Source: Bemisia tabaci
Taxonomy: Eukaryota; Arthropoda; Insecta; Hemiptera; Aleyrodidae
NCBI RefSeq assembly: GCF_918797505.1
Contig: NC_092802.1
Span: 17,381,883 to 17,445,882, forward strand
Length of the DNA: 64,000 nucleotides
Direction: 5' to 3'
A model generated the notes under the pieces. That model searched no databases. It was not told the origin of the DNA and saw only the letters and a list, made by a program, of their open reading frames with translations. Shown here piece by piece: positions 10,579 to 21,042 of this stretch. How positions within the stretch are numbered: position 1 is the stretch's first letter; each line of letters starts with the position of its first letter. Both the position numbers and the translations under genes were made by a program.

Positions 10579-11049
10579 AGGTCTGTCGCAAATTGTCTCC
10601 AACACTGAAAAAAAAAATCTCGGTGTATTTACTAAGAAAAAGGTAAAATTACCAAGAATTCAGAGTTCTATTTGATCCCAGTTTTTCTTGGTAAAATTAC
10701 CATTTATGGAATTGGTAATTTTACCGAGAAATCTCGGTACAATTATTGAATTTTCTCGGTAATTTTCCTGGACCCCGGTAACACGCCAATATTTTTTATC
10801 GACTGGGGTAGAATTACCGAGATAAAATGGCAGAGTTACCGGGAATTGAATACCAATGAAAGTGGTATTCTTACCTGAAAAAAAAAAAAAAAAAAAACAG
10901 TAAAAATACCGGTTCTTAGGTAAGCTAACCAGTCTGTCTTGGTAAAATTACCAATAATTGGTAAAAAAAGTGAGATGGTAAAGGTACCAACGGACCTTGG
11001 TAAAAACGCCGAGAATTTTTTTTTCAGTGCATAAGGTCTGTCGCAAATT
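10579..11049. repeat. 16-bp direct repeat flanking I copy 1
   Basis: AGGTCTGTCGCAAATT occurs at 10579-10594 and again at 11034-11049, just outside the I element. This is longer than a normal DNA-transposon target duplication. Confidence 0.75.
10603..11029 (-). mobile_element. Family I element, copy 1 (GGTAAAATTACC-rich)
   Basis: Ends CACTGAAAAAAAAA and TTTTTTTTCAGTG. The interior is saturated with GGTAATTTTACC-type palindromes (GGTAAAATTACC, CTCGGTAATTTTACC). About 420 bp and non-coding. It lies opposite to the copies at 45860, 46452 and 62357, and carries an expanded A-run near 10877. Confidence 0.85.
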
Positions 11050-11404
11050 TTATCCAGAGCTAAGACGAAAACTGACGGAGAATAGCAAAATAATTACGAC
11101 GAGGTTTCTCGAATTTCGTTTTGTGAAATATTGACAGTTTAAAAGAGGAAATCACGGAATTGGAATATTTTCGAAACGATCGTAGTTTGTTTAAGCACCT
11201 GCTTCAGTGCTGAAACCGTACAAAAACTGAAACGAGATACCTATTTAATACGGCTTTTATCAGAAACATCAAATGAGATTTTTAAAGAACTATGCAATCA
11301 TGCACTGTGCACTTATGAATCGTGCAAACGGAACCAAAATCATCTGATCGCCAGTTATTCATATGATTGTTTCTCTGACGAGAAACGAACCTCTATTCTT
11401 GGAT

Positions 11405-11760
11405 TGCACATAGTAGAATTCGCAGGTGTCTGAAATTTGATGGATTTCGCGTTTAAGCGGAAAATGCAGAGGGAACTGAACACGAGGATGTCCGTTGTTT
11501 AAAAATTGAACAATTATTGGAGGAGATGTGACAAAATAATCTAATCTGCTAAAATACGTGTGTTTAAATGGTGAATACCACCAGATGACGTCACTAGGCG
11601 GTGCATTTTCCTCTTTTTTAAACCTATTCTTACATTACTTCCCATTTCAGAAAAGAAATTATAAAAAAAAAAAAAAATATACTGCGAAATCAGCTATTTA
11701 AGCACTTTCAGATGAAGCAAAAAACATTTTACGTGCAAATTCTCCATTGATGAAAAACGG
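11405..11760 (+). repeat. Family G interior, copy without recognisable ends
   Basis: About 345 bp matching the interior of the G element at 30538-31091. Shared landmarks are GCAGGTGTCTGAAATTTGAT, CAGATGACGTCACTAGGCGG, AAGCACTTTCAGAT and GCAAATTCTCCATT. The CACAGTGG ends are not evident here. Confidence 0.65.
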
Positions 11761-13826
11761 AAATTTTTCAGAAATATGACTGTGCAATTTCTGTCCAAAA
11801 TTTTGTCGTGTTATAAGTGGAATGGGAAGAAAAGATTATTAAATATTGCATTCAAAAATGCCCAACAGTTTTCTACCGGATATAAAATTTGCGACTTGAA
11901 ATTTCGCAAAGTTGAAATGTAGTCATGTTATTTTGTCCATGAAAAAATGATTGCGGAGAATGCGAAAGTGGGAGTGTTTTAAATTACATCATAAATTCTA
12001 CTAACGCTGATGTTTCTGAAAGTGCCTTCATGGTCTCAAAATAGTTTACGCATATTGGAGGAGTTAAAAATAGTTGCATGCGAAAAATAAGAAATACGAG
12101 TATGTCCTCTGTGATCTGATCGACCACCACATCTAGAATTCTGAAATATTTTTGTCACTGGAACGAATCGCTTAAATATTGCCCCGGATTCATTTGACAA
12201 CAATGCGAGGAATTATGAGGGATCGCTGTTCAGTCTTCCCCAAAGCGCTGCGATCTGTTGAGTGATGCACTTGTCAGCGCGGCTGTGATGAGTAGCTTCC
12301 TTCACCTTAGAAGTTTAACGTTGCAAAAATTCATTGCTTGAATGTTAGTTGAATGTGTAAAAGCACGGACATTTTTACTGGTTTAAAGCAGGCTATTTTT
12401 TCAGACTTGGCAACGCCGCTACAGTTTGCAGGGTATGATAAAACTCGCGGCTTGTCTCTAAGCCACACAAATCATTTATGAAATACGGATTTCAATTATT
12501 TTTTTATTTTTTTGCGACACTCGCGCTTTTTTGAACAAAATTGCCCGTGACAGAAAATTCCCAATATTAAATCCATTTCCTTCATGTCAAGGAAGGCTAA
12601 AAATTTTAGTAATATAAAAATAGAAATGCGACTCGAATTTTCTAGTTAAATCGTATCTACCTGTTTTTATTTTTTTGGGTAATTTTTTTAAAAAAAACCG
12701 TAACACCACCGTAACTCTACCGTAACACCAACTACCAACACCGATTAATGCAAACTATATAATTTAAATTTTACTAATTATTGTAGCCATACTTTAACTT
12801 CAATACATGCTATGCGCGAGTCAGTTAAAACTATAAAAGGAAGAATGAAAATGTGCAGTTCCAATGAAATAACAGGGTAAGAACCGTGGAGATGGATAAC
12901 TGATTCAATTTTTCTTTTTTGTTTCGAAAGAGCCGAAAATTTTTCTCGCCGAACTATCACATTTTGTCAATGCTTTTTCCATTAGCTGATGTTCCCTCTC
13001 AATTGGCTTTTATTTTCTACAAAGCGCAAAATTTTCTAGGAAGTTATTTCTTAGCTTACCATCCTTTCCTTAATTTTCTTGCCTATGAATACGGGTTCTG
13101 TTTTACTTATCTTCCTTTCTCACTCTTTCCGACTCTGATTCCCTCAAATTCACCTCTCTGGTGGTTCGAAATCGTGAGATTGGAGTTTCTGTATGGTATA
13201 AGGAGGATCAGAGAAAACGCTTATGTCTGGAAAGTATGATACGCGGTAGTTTAAAAAAGAAAAGGCACCTGAGTAATCAGATAGAGACTGAAATGTCTTT
13301 CTCTTCTTTAATAATTTTTCTGTTCAGGAGCCCGCTTGTGAAGTTCCTCGAATAAATTTAAATTTTTAACATTACTTTTATGAGCCCATGTTACTCGTTG
13401 AAAAATTGAAGCAAAATATGCATTATACAATAGTTAAAACGTCTTACATTGCAGAGTACTTTGGGCGAAACAATTCTTTGAGGGTTTGTTTTAAAGAAAA
13501 TGAGCTTCTCTCAAAGGCTGTATACAGCACACTTTACAGAACTCGTTCTCTCAACTTTGTATCTTTGCCTGTACAAAAACCAATCGTTTTATTTTCTTTT
13601 CGGCCAGGTTTTTTAGAATAATGCTTCGGAAGAACCTTTGATGGCGTGTATTTACTCTTAAATCTGACCAACATACCGGCGAATTCCTGATATCACACTC
13701 AAAAATCACTTTATTATTTTAATAACAAGAACAAAAATCATATACAAGTATACTATCATAGTTTCTAGGGTTGCTAGTTGCTACAGTACGAATAATGTTT
13801 GTGCTTCAGTTTTGACATCGCCATGT
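11761..13826. other. No gene recognised
   Basis: Two kilobases of AT-rich DNA. A 106-codon frame at 12919-13239 and smaller ones show no domain or coding-like codon use, and I found none of the repeat families. This is among the longest stretches here without recognisable mobile DNA. Confidence 0.45.
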
Positions 13827-14058
13827 CTGCCGTGCTAAGGAGAAACACCGTATGAACATTCGAGAGTCGCCAAATTTCCTTCGATAAAATGTTTGTTTTC
13901 AAGAAAAGTTACGAATATTTTTCCTTTAAATTTTCAGAATCTTTAGGTGAAATTGCGAACAAAATTATCTTAAAAATTGGAAGGAAAATATCCATGAGGT
14001 TACCAGGAAATTTGGCAACGCCTGATGGTTCATACGGCGTTCTCCCTTAGCACGGCAG
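13827..14058. repeat. Family C element, copy 3
   Basis: CTGCCGTGCTAAGGAGAAAC at the left and CTCCCTTAGCACGGCAG at the right, with inner arms GTCGCCAAATTTCC and GGAAATTTGGCAACG. Confidence 0.9.
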
Positions 14059-14222
14059 ATATGCTGAGCCTGATTTTTAGGACAACTAAATGTATCTGTG
14101 AAGAGAGAAACGAACGTAGAATTAACGATGAGTTCAAGGCGTTCTGTCTTTTTGGATCTTTGCGATGATTACTGCCCACCAGCGCTGCCGTGTGCCAAAA
14201 CGCCGAGTGCCTTGGAACTCAA

Positions 14223-14290
14223 AACGCCTTCCTTTCCGTGCATATGCAACACGGACATCCATTAAGCTCGAATAGTTGTATCAAGGCGCC
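14223..14290 (+). repeat. 65-nt conserved motif R, copy 1
   Basis: ACGCCTTCC ... GCAACACGGACATCCAT ... CGAATAGTTGTATCAAGGCG. The outer CGCCTT/AAGGCG boxes can pair. Related copies lie at 32431, 32600, 44449 and 57325, mostly in unrelated flanks. Confidence 0.65.
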
Positions 14291-14518
14291 GTCATGACTT
14301 TTTTCAGTGTTCATCGCATGCACCACTACCTAAGGGCATGTAGCTCGTTTATGTTGCTTCTGAACCTGATTCTGCCGTAGCCTATTGTACTGATGAAGTG
14401 AATTTTATCGCGTCATTGTCAATTTTCCGAAAAATGCTTGAATTTTGAAGTGCAAGGAAAAAAATGGATTGCTGATCAAGGAATTAAACTGTTAAAAAAA
14501 AGTGACGGACATGTTTCA

Positions 14519-14605
14519 AACGTACATTTTACAATAGTGGAATGCTAATCCAACTACGGGCGTGGTAAAATTAGCATTTTAAAATTGTAAAATGTACATT
14601 GAAGT
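14519..14605. repeat. Short palindrome
   Basis: GTACATTTTACAAT...AATGCTAATcC is mirrored by ATTAGCATTTTAAAATTGTA and ATGTAC. No other copy seen. Confidence 0.6.
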
Positions 14606-15069
14606 AAGTCTACAACGTTTTTTAACTACAAAATTGTTAAATCAGCGATTACATTTTTCTGCGTTTATTACAACATTGCCGGTCCTCAACACTGCAAACA
14701 ATTAGGTATCTATGCATAACATGTAGAGTTACCCTTAGCCTATTTTGAGAAGTCGCTCTCTGATTGGTTGTTCCCCCCTTTAGGAAGCATACTTTTGACA
14801 TTTAAGTGCAAAATTTTCAAAGAAAAATCGGAATTCTGAACAAAAAGATGACAATTTTCCTTTCGCCAAAATGATATGCGATTGGAAATCTACAATATCT
14901 TTAAGAACAGAAGATTTCTGAAACAGTGCTGCCATACACGTACACTTATTTTCCCATTCTCATTTTGCTCTAACATTAGAGAAGCAGGAAGTAGCATGCA
15001 CTTGCACTTTTTTAAAGATTAATTGGAGTAACTACAGACAGTCCGTAGTTGAGAATTCCTGAAGATAGA

Positions 15070-17352
15070 TCATGCCCACAAACTTGGGGGTCGTATCCAT
15101 TTTTCAGCCCACCTCATAAATTTACTGGAGGTATTTCGGCAAACGTCCACCGCGAGTTCAATTGCAAACACGACGAAGCTCACAGTCCAGCCTGTAACAA
15201 GACCTAAGAATGCTGGTTGCAAGTTTTGCATCATCAAAGGTTTGGCTTCGGAGTTTTCCTGAACCTCCAGAGTGACAGTGCTTATGTCATTTTCTATCTT
15301 TACGCCTCTTACAGCCGGAGCGTTCATTAAACAGCCAACAATGCCGGATTCCACAAGAGCATTAACTCTCTTCAAAAAGAGGTTCATCCAGATGGTGGAG
15401 GTTTTGAGGAAACGCAATGTCAGGAGGTAGGTCATAAGACATTCTTTGACTAAATGAAATTCAGTACTGCCCGCGGTGTATTCCCCTCTTAGCAGGAAAT
15501 TTCCCTGAAAATCTTGGCGCAAAGAAGAAACAGCAACTTCAATCGCATCCGACGCCATAATTGATTGCATATTTGATTTAATTTCTTTTGCCTCTCTTAA
15601 AAAGGAATCAGTCCTTTCATCTTGATCGTTAGAAAGCTGCGACCCCACGGTCAGATTATTACCGTACTGTTCCCAATTATTTTCGAAGTGTTCTGACCAG
15701 ACAAAATAAAACTTGTAACTCTCACTTAATTTATTTCGTAAAGCAGCATAATCTTGGAGGAGTCCCATCGATTGGTTTAAGTCACGGGTTTGAATGAGCA
15801 AATTTGAATTACTTAAATCTTCTAAGCTATCGATATCAGGGTACCTTACAAACATTGATAGCAGCTCTGTCATTTTGCTTTGATACAATGTGACGATGAT
15901 CAGCACAAAGAAGGATGTAATTGTAAAAATGATCTTTCCGGTTACGAATGTTCCGAGGAGGAGTCTGGACGGACATCCAACAAGGAAGTATGAATACAAG
16001 ATGAAAAACACCGAGGTGTTCTGAAAAGCCCGTTGAACTTCCTCCGAGTAGAGTTGTCTGAAGAGTGTCCATTGAGAGTAATGAAACGCGTAAAACACAA
16101 AGTAGAGAGCCAAAACTCCTACGGTTGTGGCCAACCAGACTGATACTGAAAAGCATTTGAACGGTAGAAGATATTGGGGTACGAAATTACTGCGTGGAGT
16201 GGCGAAACAGTGGGAACAAGATTGAACCGCCGCAGAAAAGTCGAATTTCGTGAAGTCTGTTTCGCCTGTGGAAATTCCATCGCGGAAGATAAGCAAGTCT
16301 ATATTGTACATCAAGTACATCTTGTATTCATCGTCGCCAATATTTTCAGCTTCAAAATGCCGTCCAATTTCGATCACTTCATAATCTACTTCAATTTTCA
16401 GTGTGTCAACGACTTCGTAAATGACGTTGCTTAACCCTGTAATCAACTTGTCGCTGTCAAGAGACATCTCAGTCTTGTGGACAAACCCAATTGTGAACTT
16501 GCGTCCATATGAGTGCCTTGGAAGAATAGGAGTGGAATTATTTCCATCAGTCGTATCCGTCTGCAGGATCAAATCTAAAAACGGATCGTAATTGAAGCAT
16601 CTGTATTCTATACAAATTACCGTACGTAGACCTCTGAAAAAGCGCCAAAAGAATTTGAAGGAGAACACTAAATTGCGCTCATCGATGTTTCCTTGATCTA
16701 TAGTCATGCTATCTGTCTTCCCAGCACCCTTAGGAAGCATGAAAACGATGTAGTTGAGAGAATTCCAAACATTGTTTGGAGTAAGACCGGCGGTCAACTC
16801 TAATGTAGGATCGCTTGGAACTGAATCTCCAGCAAGTTCCGAGGAGCTAGTTTGCCACTCAAAATCACAAGTTGCGTTCGTATCGATCATCTTAGTGTTG
16901 CCTTCAACGCCTCTAACGCAATATCTGTTTAATTTTCCGAATGATGAAATATTGTTGGTAATTTGATTCTGGTGGATCCCATCAAAGTTGGGAGCCGACT
17001 GTGAGACGGAGTCTAAAATCAAACTCAGAATTTCATCCAAATCGTTGAGGAGGAAAATAAAGTTCTTAGGTTGATATCCGATCACAGAGTGTTTTAACCA
17101 ATGATGTTGGGTAATGTGAATTGTGCTGATGCCAGTCTCGTGTAAGCTCCGAATAAAAGAGTGTATCGGGAAGTCGATATTCAGACTCAGAACATAAAAT
17201 AACTTTCTCTTTGATAAGTCGACCATTATCTTGCACACGTTCAGGGCCGGTAAGAATTTCAACTCCGTCTCCTTACCGTGATGCAACCCAAATACTTTGT
17301 TTTTGCCACCACCCCATACAGTGAGTACGCAAAGGAGTACGCTAAGGTTCAT
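15070..17352 (-). CDS. Divergent ionotropic receptor (IR family), gene 1
   Basis: Intronless frame of 760 codons. I start it at the ATG at 17352; the frame is open a little further upstream, but only to a TTG. The N-terminus MNLSVLLCVLTVWGG looks like a signal peptide. The next 380 residues are an extracellular N-terminal region and the first ligand-binding half (S1), including the FNYDPFLDLIL box typical of the S1 start in insect IRs. A hydrophobic M1 (about 399-421) follows, then a pore loop and M2 (about 447-493, ending in LYQSKMTELLSMF). The second ligand-binding half follows, then M3 near 712-737 (LQPAFLGLVTGWTVSFVVFA). Order and spacing match ionotropic glutamate-receptor-like insect chemoreceptors, which form cation channels in sensory dendrites; length is normal for the family. 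I could not identify the glutamate-binding R/T/D triad, as is usual in divergent IRs. Ligand unknown. It lies in tandem with the paralogue at 18375-20627 on the same strand. Confidence 0.93.
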   Translation of the reverse strand: MNLSVLLCVLTVWGGGKNKVFGLHHGKETELKFLPALNVCKIMVDLSKRKLFYVLSLNIDFPIHSFIRSLHETGISTIHITQHHWLKHSVIGYQPKNFIFLLNDLDEILSLILDSVSQSAPNFDGIHQNQITNNISSFGKLNRYCVRGVEGNTKMIDTNATCDFEWQTSSSELAGDSVPSDPTLELTAGLTPNNVWNSLNYIVFMLPKGAGKTDSMTIDQGNIDERNLVFSFKFFWRFFRGLRTVICIEYRCFNYDPFLDLILQTDTTDGNNSTPILPRHSYGRKFTIGFVHKTEMSLDSDKLITGLSNVIYEVVDTLKIEVDYEVIEIGRHFEAENIGDDEYKMYLMYNIDLLIFRDGISTGETDFTKFDFSAAVQSCSHCFATPRSNFVPQYLLPFKCFSVSVWLATTVGVLALYFVFYAFHYSQWTLFRQLYSEEVQRAFQNTSVFFILYSYFLVGCPSRLLLGTFVTGKIIFTITSFFVLIIVTLYQSKMTELLSMFVRYPDIDSLEDLSNSNLLIQTRDLNQSMGLLQDYAALRNKLSESYKFYFVWSEHFENNWEQYGNNLTVGSQLSNDQDERTDSFLREAKEIKSNMQSIMASDAIEVAVSSLRQDFQGNFLLRGEYTAGSTEFHLVKECLMTYLLTLRFLKTSTIWMNLFLKRVNALVESGIVGCLMNAPAVRGVKIENDISTVTLEVQENSEAKPLMMQNLQPAFLGLVTGWTVSFVVFAIELAVDVCRNTSSKFMRWAEKWIRPPSLWA

Positions 17353-17370
17353 TTTTACGAAACTCAAGTT

Positions 17371-17592
17371 TCACATGCTTTTGGCATCCCTAAGACCTTC
17401 AAACAGTAAATTTAAGGTAGCATCCGTGAATGATGACGGAGAGAGCGTCCAGCCAAACGGTGGGTAGAGAGCATCCATGAAGAGATGGAGAGATACCAGC
17501 TTCGGGAGGATCTCCACCATGACAGATTCCTGTAGAGAGTAGGCGTCGCAGAGCGCCCTAGCGCGCCGTAAGAGCGGCTGATACATACACAT
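17371..17592 (-). CDS. Unrecognised 73-codon open frame just upstream of IR gene 1
   Basis: Starts with a true ATG (17590-17592) and ends 18 nt before the start of the receptor gene, on the same strand. Its codons are richer in GC than the flanks, and the peptide (for example MVEILPKLVSLHLFMDALYP, then FTDATLNLLFEGLRDA) has an even mix of hydrophobic and charged residues, as a real protein would. I do not recognise it. It could be an upstream ORF in the receptor mRNA, a captured exon of another gene or chance. The second receptor has nothing comparable in the same place. Confidence 0.3.
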   Translation of the reverse strand: MCMYQPLLRRARALCDAYSLQESVMVEILPKLVSLHLFMDALYPPFGWTLSPSSFTDATLNLLFEGLRDAKSM

Positions 17593-18374
17593 CCGTGAAT
17601 GATGGCTGTGGCTGTTTTTTTAATTTAGATCATTATTATTATTATCGGCTTGAAGGATTTGTCATAAGGTCTTACCGAGCGGTTCCAAAGCTGAACCATC
17701 ATAATCTTTGGATACTCTCTCCAGGATGTTGAAAACTTTCCATTTCCATTTACTGTTTCCGACCCTTAACTAAGTAGGAATTATGAAACATTAAAGGGAA
17801 AAGAAAAAAATGGGAGATAATAAAATAATTATTTTCATGTTACTCACAGATAATATACTCCATCAACATTGAGGAACAGAGTTCTACATGTCATATTGTC
17901 TATAACCGATGAGGTTGGAAATTGCAAGCACTCGCCAAAAATTTCAAACTAATCGTGTACAACTAGATCGTCTAAGCAGAAAACGACGCGTGGCACATTT
18001 GACCTTGTTAAAAATTATCTGAGTTAAAAAAACAACCTCTCATCAACGAATTCTTAACAACTAACAACGTAAACTTAGGATGATTCTTTTCAAAGCACTA
18101 CCCTCCACTCTTGCTCCCTTATTTTCCCCTCCAACCTCTTAGGTAACTATCTATTCGTTAGTCCTGACCTGATTTTTTCCTTGATTTGTTCTCCATGACT
18201 CATTGGGCTTTGCCTCGAGGATTTTACTGTAGACTTTACTCAAGGTTCCTGTGACCGATATACCTCTGTTGTTGTCGCGATTTTGTTTACTACCCTCCTT
18301 ATGACTAGCAGTAATTCAAGAATCCTTCCACTTCTTTGGAATTCCGAAAGCATGTAAACAGCCTTAGGTCTTGA
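17593..18374. other. Intergenic region between the receptor genes
   Basis: AT-rich, with ATT repeats near 17627-17646 and no repeat family from this window. It would contain the promoter of gene 1 and the 3' end of gene 2, but I could not pick out sites. Confidence 0.5.
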
Positions 18375-20627
18375 TTATGCCCATAAACTTGAAGGTCTTA
18401 TTAATTTTTCAACGCGCCTCACTAATTTGCTGGAGGTCGTTGGGCAAACGTCGATAGCGAGTTCCATCGCAAAAGTGACGGCACTCAGAATCCAGCCAAT
18501 AACAAGACTCAAGAATGCCGGTTGCAAGTTTTGCATCTGCAAAGGCTTAGCTTCGGTGTCGTCCTGACCTTCAAGAATGATAAGGTTTATGGTATTTTCC
18601 CTCATTACTTGCACAGGGTCGCCCATTAAGCTTGCGGCAATGCCAGTTTCTATAAAGGCATTGATTCTCTTCAAAAAGAGGTCCTTACGGATGGAGGTTT
18701 TAAGGAGACGAAATGTCACGAGATAGGTGAGGAGACATTCCTTGACCATGTGAAATTCGGTCGTTTTCCCATCAAAGGGTCCCTTCACCTGAAAGTTTCC
18801 CGGAAAATCTCGGCGCAAAGAAGTAGCGGTAACTTCAATTGCTTCCTCCTCCATGATTAAGTCCATCTTCAATTTTATCTCATTTGTTTTTCTGAAAAAA
18901 GTATCAATCGGCAAATTGCTAGTCCGATTTATATTTTCCTGCATGTAAATATCTGCCAACCAATCGCAATAAAACGTGTAACTCTCACTTAATTTATTTT
19001 TTAGAGCTCGATGATCATGGAGGAGTCCCATCGATTGGTTCAAGTTTCGCGTTTGAATGGGAAAATCTGAACTACCTAAATCCTCTAAACTATCAATGTC
19101 AGGGTACCTTATAAACATTGATAGCAGCTCTGTCATTTTGCTTTGATACAATGTGACGATGATCAGCACAAAGAAGGATGTAATTGTAAAAATGATCTTT
19201 CCGGTTACGAATGTTCCGAGGAGGAGTCTGGACGGACATCCAACAAGGAAGTATGAATACAAGATGAAAAACACCGAGGTGTTCTGAAAAGCCCGTTGAA
19301 CTTCCTCCGAGTAGAGTTGTCTGAAGAGTGTCCATTGAGAGTAATGAAACGCGTAAAACACAAAATAGAGAGCCAAAACTCCTACGGTTGTGGCCAACCA
19401 GACTGATACTGAAAAGCATTTGAACGGCAGAAGATATTGGGGTACGAAATTACTGTGTGGAGTGGCAAAACAGTGGGAACAAGATTGAACCGCCGCAGAA
19501 AAGTCGAATTTCGTGAAGTCTGTTTCGCCTGTGGAAATTCCATCGCGGAAGATAAGCAAGTCTATATCGTACATCAAGACCAATTTATAATAAGATTCAT
19601 CAGGACCCACAAAGTCGAGCACAGAACTGCCCCCGATATCGACCAATTCAATATCTACTTGATTTTCCAGTGTAGATGTGACCTCAGATATGATATTACT
19701 TAATGCAGATATCGGGTTGTTAGCATGAAGAGGTATCTCAGACTTGTGAACAAACCCAACCGAGAACCGGCGCCCATGTGTGTGACTTGGAACAATGGGA
19801 ATAGAATAATTTTCATCAGTAATGTCCACCTGCAAGATTAATTCTAAAAATGGGTCATATTTAAAGCATCTGTACTCCACGCAAATTACTGCGCGTAGAC
19901 CTCTGAAAAAGCGCCAAAAGAATTTGAAGGAGAACAATAAATTGCGCTCATCGATGTTTTCTTGAGCTTCAGTCACGCCATCCCCTTTCCCAGCACCCTT
20001 AGGAAGCATGAAAACGATGTAGTTGAGAGAATTCCAAACATGGTTTGGCGTAAGACCAGCCGTCAACTCTAAGGTAGGATCGCTTGGAACTGAATCTCCA
20101 GCGAGCTCCGAGGAGCTAATCTGCCACTCAAAATCACAAGTTTCATTCATATTGACCATCTTAGCATTAGTGACCTCTTCAACGCCCCTGACGCAGTAGC
20201 GATTCAGTTTTTTCAAGGAGGGAATACTGCTGGTAATTTGATTCCGGCGGATTCCATCGAAGTTGAGAGTCGACTGTGAGACGGAGTCTAAAATCAAATT
20301 CAGAATTTCATCCAAATCGTTAAGGAGGAAAATAAAGTTTTTAGGTTGATATCCTATCACAGAGTGTTTTAACCAATGATGTTGGGTAATGTGAATTGTG
20401 CTGATGCCGGTCTCATGTAAGCTCCGTATAAAAGAGTGAACTGGGAAGTCTATATTCAGACTCAGAACGTAAAATAAATCTTGCTTTGACAACGTAATCA
20501 GTATCTTGCACGCGTTTAAAGCAGGTAAGACCGTGGTCCCTGTTCTATCATTTTGAGGGTGATGGAACGCTTCGCTTTTACCAACAATCCGTACGAATAG
20601 TACGTAAAAGAGCACTTGGAACTTCAT
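18375..20627 (-). CDS. Divergent ionotropic receptor (IR family), gene 2
   Basis: Intronless frame of 750 codons. I start at the ATG at 20627, because the preceding in-frame 13 codons only reach a TTG and because MKFQVLFYVLFVRIVG then aligns with the signal peptide of gene 1. Domain order is the same: extracellular N-terminal and S1 region with FKYDPFLELIL, M1 at about 404-426, pore and M2 at about 452-498, S2, and M3 at about 702-727 (LQPAFLSLVIGWILSAV). Both proteins end in PxSLWA. Protein identity to gene 1 is near-complete from LLIFRDGISTGETDF through M2 but much lower in the late S1 region, in S2 and in the segment before M3. Since those parts bind ligand in this family, the two receptors may detect different compounds (inference). 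Very likely a recent tandem duplicate. Confidence 0.93.
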   Translation of the reverse strand: MKFQVLFYVLFVRIVGKSEAFHHPQNDRTGTTVLPALNACKILITLSKQDLFYVLSLNIDFPVHSFIRSLHETGISTIHITQHHWLKHSVIGYQPKNFIFLLNDLDEILNLILDSVSQSTLNFDGIRRNQITSSIPSLKKLNRYCVRGVEEVTNAKMVNMNETCDFEWQISSSELAGDSVPSDPTLELTAGLTPNHVWNSLNYIVFMLPKGAGKGDGVTEAQENIDERNLLFSFKFFWRFFRGLRAVICVEYRCFKYDPFLELILQVDITDENYSIPIVPSHTHGRRFSVGFVHKSEIPLHANNPISALSNIISEVTSTLENQVDIELVDIGGSSVLDFVGPDESYYKLVLMYDIDLLIFRDGISTGETDFTKFDFSAAVQSCSHCFATPHSNFVPQYLLPFKCFSVSVWLATTVGVLALYFVFYAFHYSQWTLFRQLYSEEVQRAFQNTSVFFILYSYFLVGCPSRLLLGTFVTGKIIFTITSFFVLIIVTLYQSKMTELLSMFIRYPDIDSLEDLGSSDFPIQTRNLNQSMGLLHDHRALKNKLSESYTFYCDWLADIYMQENINRTSNLPIDTFFRKTNEIKLKMDLIMEEEAIEVTATSLRRDFPGNFQVKGPFDGKTTEFHMVKECLLTYLVTFRLLKTSIRKDLFLKRINAFIETGIAASLMGDPVQVMRENTINLIILEGQDDTEAKPLQMQNLQPAFLSLVIGWILSAVTFAMELAIDVCPTTSSKLVRRVEKLIRPSSLWA

Positions 20628-20762
20628 TCTGATGCAGTTAAAGCTGTAGGTACCTGCTTCGGACAATCTTTAGCCCTCTAAACGGAGATTTCAAGCTCTA
20701 ATCTGTTAGTCTAGGATGGGAGTATCTGTAACATTTTTTGGGCATAAACATTATTTTCATTC

Positions 20763-21042
20763 CCAGCGGGGCGATTATTGAAACTGATAGACAAAGCTAT
20801 AGAGAAAGATGACATAGGAAGTATAAAGCAATTCTATTGGTTTAAATGGGTGGTTCTCATCGACTAAGGGGGAAAATGATAGACTAACTGTCGGGTTTCT
20901 CGTGGGTTGCCGTTACTTAGTCGATTACCTATCTCCTTTGTCCATTGCAACAACCCGTTTCCACCAATAGGATCCCTCCAAATCCCTTTTGTCGTCTTTG
21001 TCTATCGCTTTATCTATCAGTTTCAATAATCGGTCCGCTGGA
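20763..21042. repeat. Family O palindromic element, copy 1
   Basis: Ends CCAGCGGGGCGATTATTGAA and TTCAATAATCGGTCCGCTGG. Inner boxes CTATTGGTTTAAATGGGTGG and CCACCAATAGGATC are mirrored, as are GATAGACAAAGCTATA and TTTGTCTATCGC. Other copies lie at 39460 and 51468. Confidence 0.85.

Noticed and set aside
12919..13239. 106-codon plus-strand ORF rich in F, L and Y
   Set aside because: Pyrimidine-rich low-complexity reading; no ordered membrane segments or motif.
15836..16434. Opposite and alternative frames conserved between the two receptor genes (106- and 86-codon ORFs)
   Set aside because: They are conserved only because the underlying receptor DNA is nearly identical.
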